Program-made: the position numbers and the translations under genes
Source of the DNA: Undaria pinnatifida
Taxonomy: Eukaryota > Sar > Phaeophyceae > Laminariales > Alariaceae
Reading direction: 5' to 3'
Assembly (NCBI GenBank): GCA_012845835.1
Contig: JABAKD010000025.1
Location: forward strand, 2,135,001 to 2,199,000
Length of the DNA stretch: 64,000 bases
Shown: positions 62,500-64,000 of the stretch, in pieces
Layout of the letters: every line of letters starts with the position of its first letter
How positions within the stretch are numbered: the stretch's first letter is position 1
Notes under the pieces: generated by a model
What the model was told of the DNA's origin: nothing
Database searches by the model: none
The model's input: the letters and a program-made list of their open reading frames with translations, nothing else

Positions 62500-62645
62500 C
62501 TGCTGCTGCTGCTGCAGCTGTTGCATTCAAATACTAATAATCCAAATTGGAATAATAATCCAGTTGCATCCATAGACTAGTCATACTTACTATGATTAGG
62601 GGAAAACACAATCCAAGGAAAATGGGATGGGACACATCTGCCATT
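62500..62645 (+). pseudogene. Second, more decayed hAT-type fragment
   Basis: CTGCTGCAGCTGTTGCATTC, AATCCAAATTGGAATAATAA, CCAGTTGCATCCATA and GGGAAAACACAATCC correspond to 48622-48740. The coding frame is lost. The common downstream word GGGATGGGA-ACATCTGCC suggests that similarity goes past the coding part. Confidence 0.4.
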
Positions 62646-64000
62646 ATTATAGCAAGTTGCGGGATGGGAGAAATCACGTGCGATATTTTTTGTGTAAATC
62701 TTCCGAGTCTCAATGCATGCCTGATAAATGTCTCGTACGCAAAAACGTGAGAGACTTCGCCGAAAGTTTACACTCTATTCCTCCGATTTTGACGGCGTCC
62801 TCCTGGGCGTCAAGGCTTCAAAGCAGCAGTTCGTTGGAAACAGATGCTCCGTTTGGGCCAAAAATGAAAACCACGCAGTTACGCCAAGTAGCCGATTTGT
62901 CAACCGCGTCGCCACGTTACAGCTCGTGTAGGGTTACTTGTCTTACTGTAAAATATATTGTTGGTACGTGCACAAGCTTTAGTGACGACTTCTCGCGTAT
63001 GATAGCGCGAAACCAGATTCCATGCCTGCTACGCGCGTGATAGTGCAACCTGCTCTATTATTGCCTGCTTCGCGAGTAGGGCGTAGAATACTCTCTCGAA
63101 TATTCCTGGTGTACTTGAAGTTCTCGTGGATGTGCTGCTTATGTGTCGAGGCCTATGTTGGGGTTCTGAAGAAAATTCTCCGCACTTGAAGAAAGTGTAT
63201 ATCCGTGCTCGAATTTTTCAGAAACGCATGGCAAACCTTACGGGACGCGGTCGCCTGGTACCAGTCGGTGTGTAGATCAAAGGACGAGGCTCACTAAATA
63301 ACCATATGTAACGATGCGTATCGGGGTTGTGTCTGTGTGATAAGACCTTCAGAGGCTGGCACCGAGAGTCTGTGAAGATCAGCTGTGAATAAGAGGAAAA
63401 CATGTAATACTTGTTTGGCACGTGGCGCTTGTGCCCAAAAGGTGGAATCCAAGAGATCAAAATGAAAAGAGGTAGTGGGAGAAGACCAAGAAAGCAGGGA
63501 AGAGTATTAACAGAGGAGGAAAAGAGACGAGTAAAAAGTGATGTAGTTGGGGCTGACCGTCACCTGATGACCACGGGGCAATATCAATGCCACGGGAAGA
63601 TGTACTCCTCTACGGGTTGCCGTGCTCGCCGACAGTGCGTCCTACAGTTAAGTTCCTTGCAGCGTTCCCTGCCACGCTGTCCCCCGATACTCACGGCGAA
63701 AGGCTGGTTTCGACTTAAGTATATAGTCTAGACTACAATACACCGGGGATAACGAGCAAGCCGAGTTTCCCCGCGTCTGGAATAGGTACTGCGTTTACTC
63801 ATCATGACATGCGTAGTGTCTCTTATTTCACTGAACGAACCAGTTAGTGGACTAATTACTCCATGTTGCAATACAGCGGACACGTATTGAAACATGTGTA
63901 TGCGAAATAAGATAATTATGTTTCTGTCTAAAAAACCCTTTCGGGGAATCAGGCGGAAAAAACGCTGAATAAAACTGACGATTTCAGCATCCTTCCTTGA
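62646..64000. other. Right edge, no secure gene
   Basis: Two medium open frames on the plus strand (62627-63040 and 63411-63731), the second Arg/Lys-rich (RGSGRRPRKQGRVLTEEEKR), lack domains I can name. The right end is AT-rich. Confidence 0.3.

Noticed and set aside
62627-63040. Cys/His-containing frame near the hAT fragment (possible BED finger)
   Set aside because: Cys and His spacing does not match a BED finger and the frame is not supported in the related 48.7-kb sequence.

Overview
This is a gene-poor, repeat-dense stretch of a nuclear eukaryotic genome. It has no operons, no Shine-Dalgarno-led genes and no prokaryotic genes. It has retroelement and transposase remains, tRNA-derived SINEs, long G/C homopolymers, CAG/CCT microsatellites and GT-AG-bounded open frames. 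A first exon carrying a carbohydrate-sulfotransferase P-loop (39806-40006), a DIRS-like tyrosine-recombinase retroelement and the general repeat style suggest a brown alga or related stramenopile. That is an inference, not a proof.

Layout. 0-2.7 kb: minisatellites and a 1-kb element with terminal inverted repeats. 2.7-4.2 kb: first arm of the dominant repeat (below) and another interspersed repeat. 4.2-7.3 kb: an iterated motif, a coding-like exon and a broken PIF/Harbinger transposase on the minus strand. 7.75-14.2 kb: a decayed DIRS-like retroelement (minus strand: Gag-like, RT/RNase H, tyrosine recombinase) with direct repeats. 14.4-18.7 kb: a complete fold-back copy of the dominant repeat. 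19.4-20.8 kb: three tandem 466-bp units. 21-35 kb: SINE-like elements and more fold-back arms, including a second complete fold-back at 30.0-32.9 kb. 33-36.5 kb: TTCnnGAA-rich minisatellites and a SINE split by another retroelement. 36.5-41 kb: the most gene-like part, with the sulfotransferase exon. 41-51 kb: repeats, a hAT remnant, and a MITE containing a SINE. 51-54 kb: duplicated purine-rich repeat. 54-64 kb: repeats, a 5'-truncated LINE reverse transcriptase and a last fold-back.

The dominant structure is a family of about 20 copies built from a fixed series of modules, here called S1 to S6. The module boundaries are marked by long G-tracts that always lie on the same strand relative to the modules. 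Two copies form symmetrical elements with arms of about 0.7-1 kb. No protein is visible in them, so they look non-autonomous. A second system-level signal is a shared 3' signature (TGTGACCAC, often followed by GAGTTAATGTGAGAA and a CAA tail) on several otherwise unrelated short retroelements, as if one LINE machinery mobilised them all. A third is a strong excess of the 9-mer TACCWGGTA in unrelated contexts.

No intact transposase or reverse transcriptase was found. Only the sulfotransferase exon and possibly the exon at 4352-4606 look like host coding sequence.
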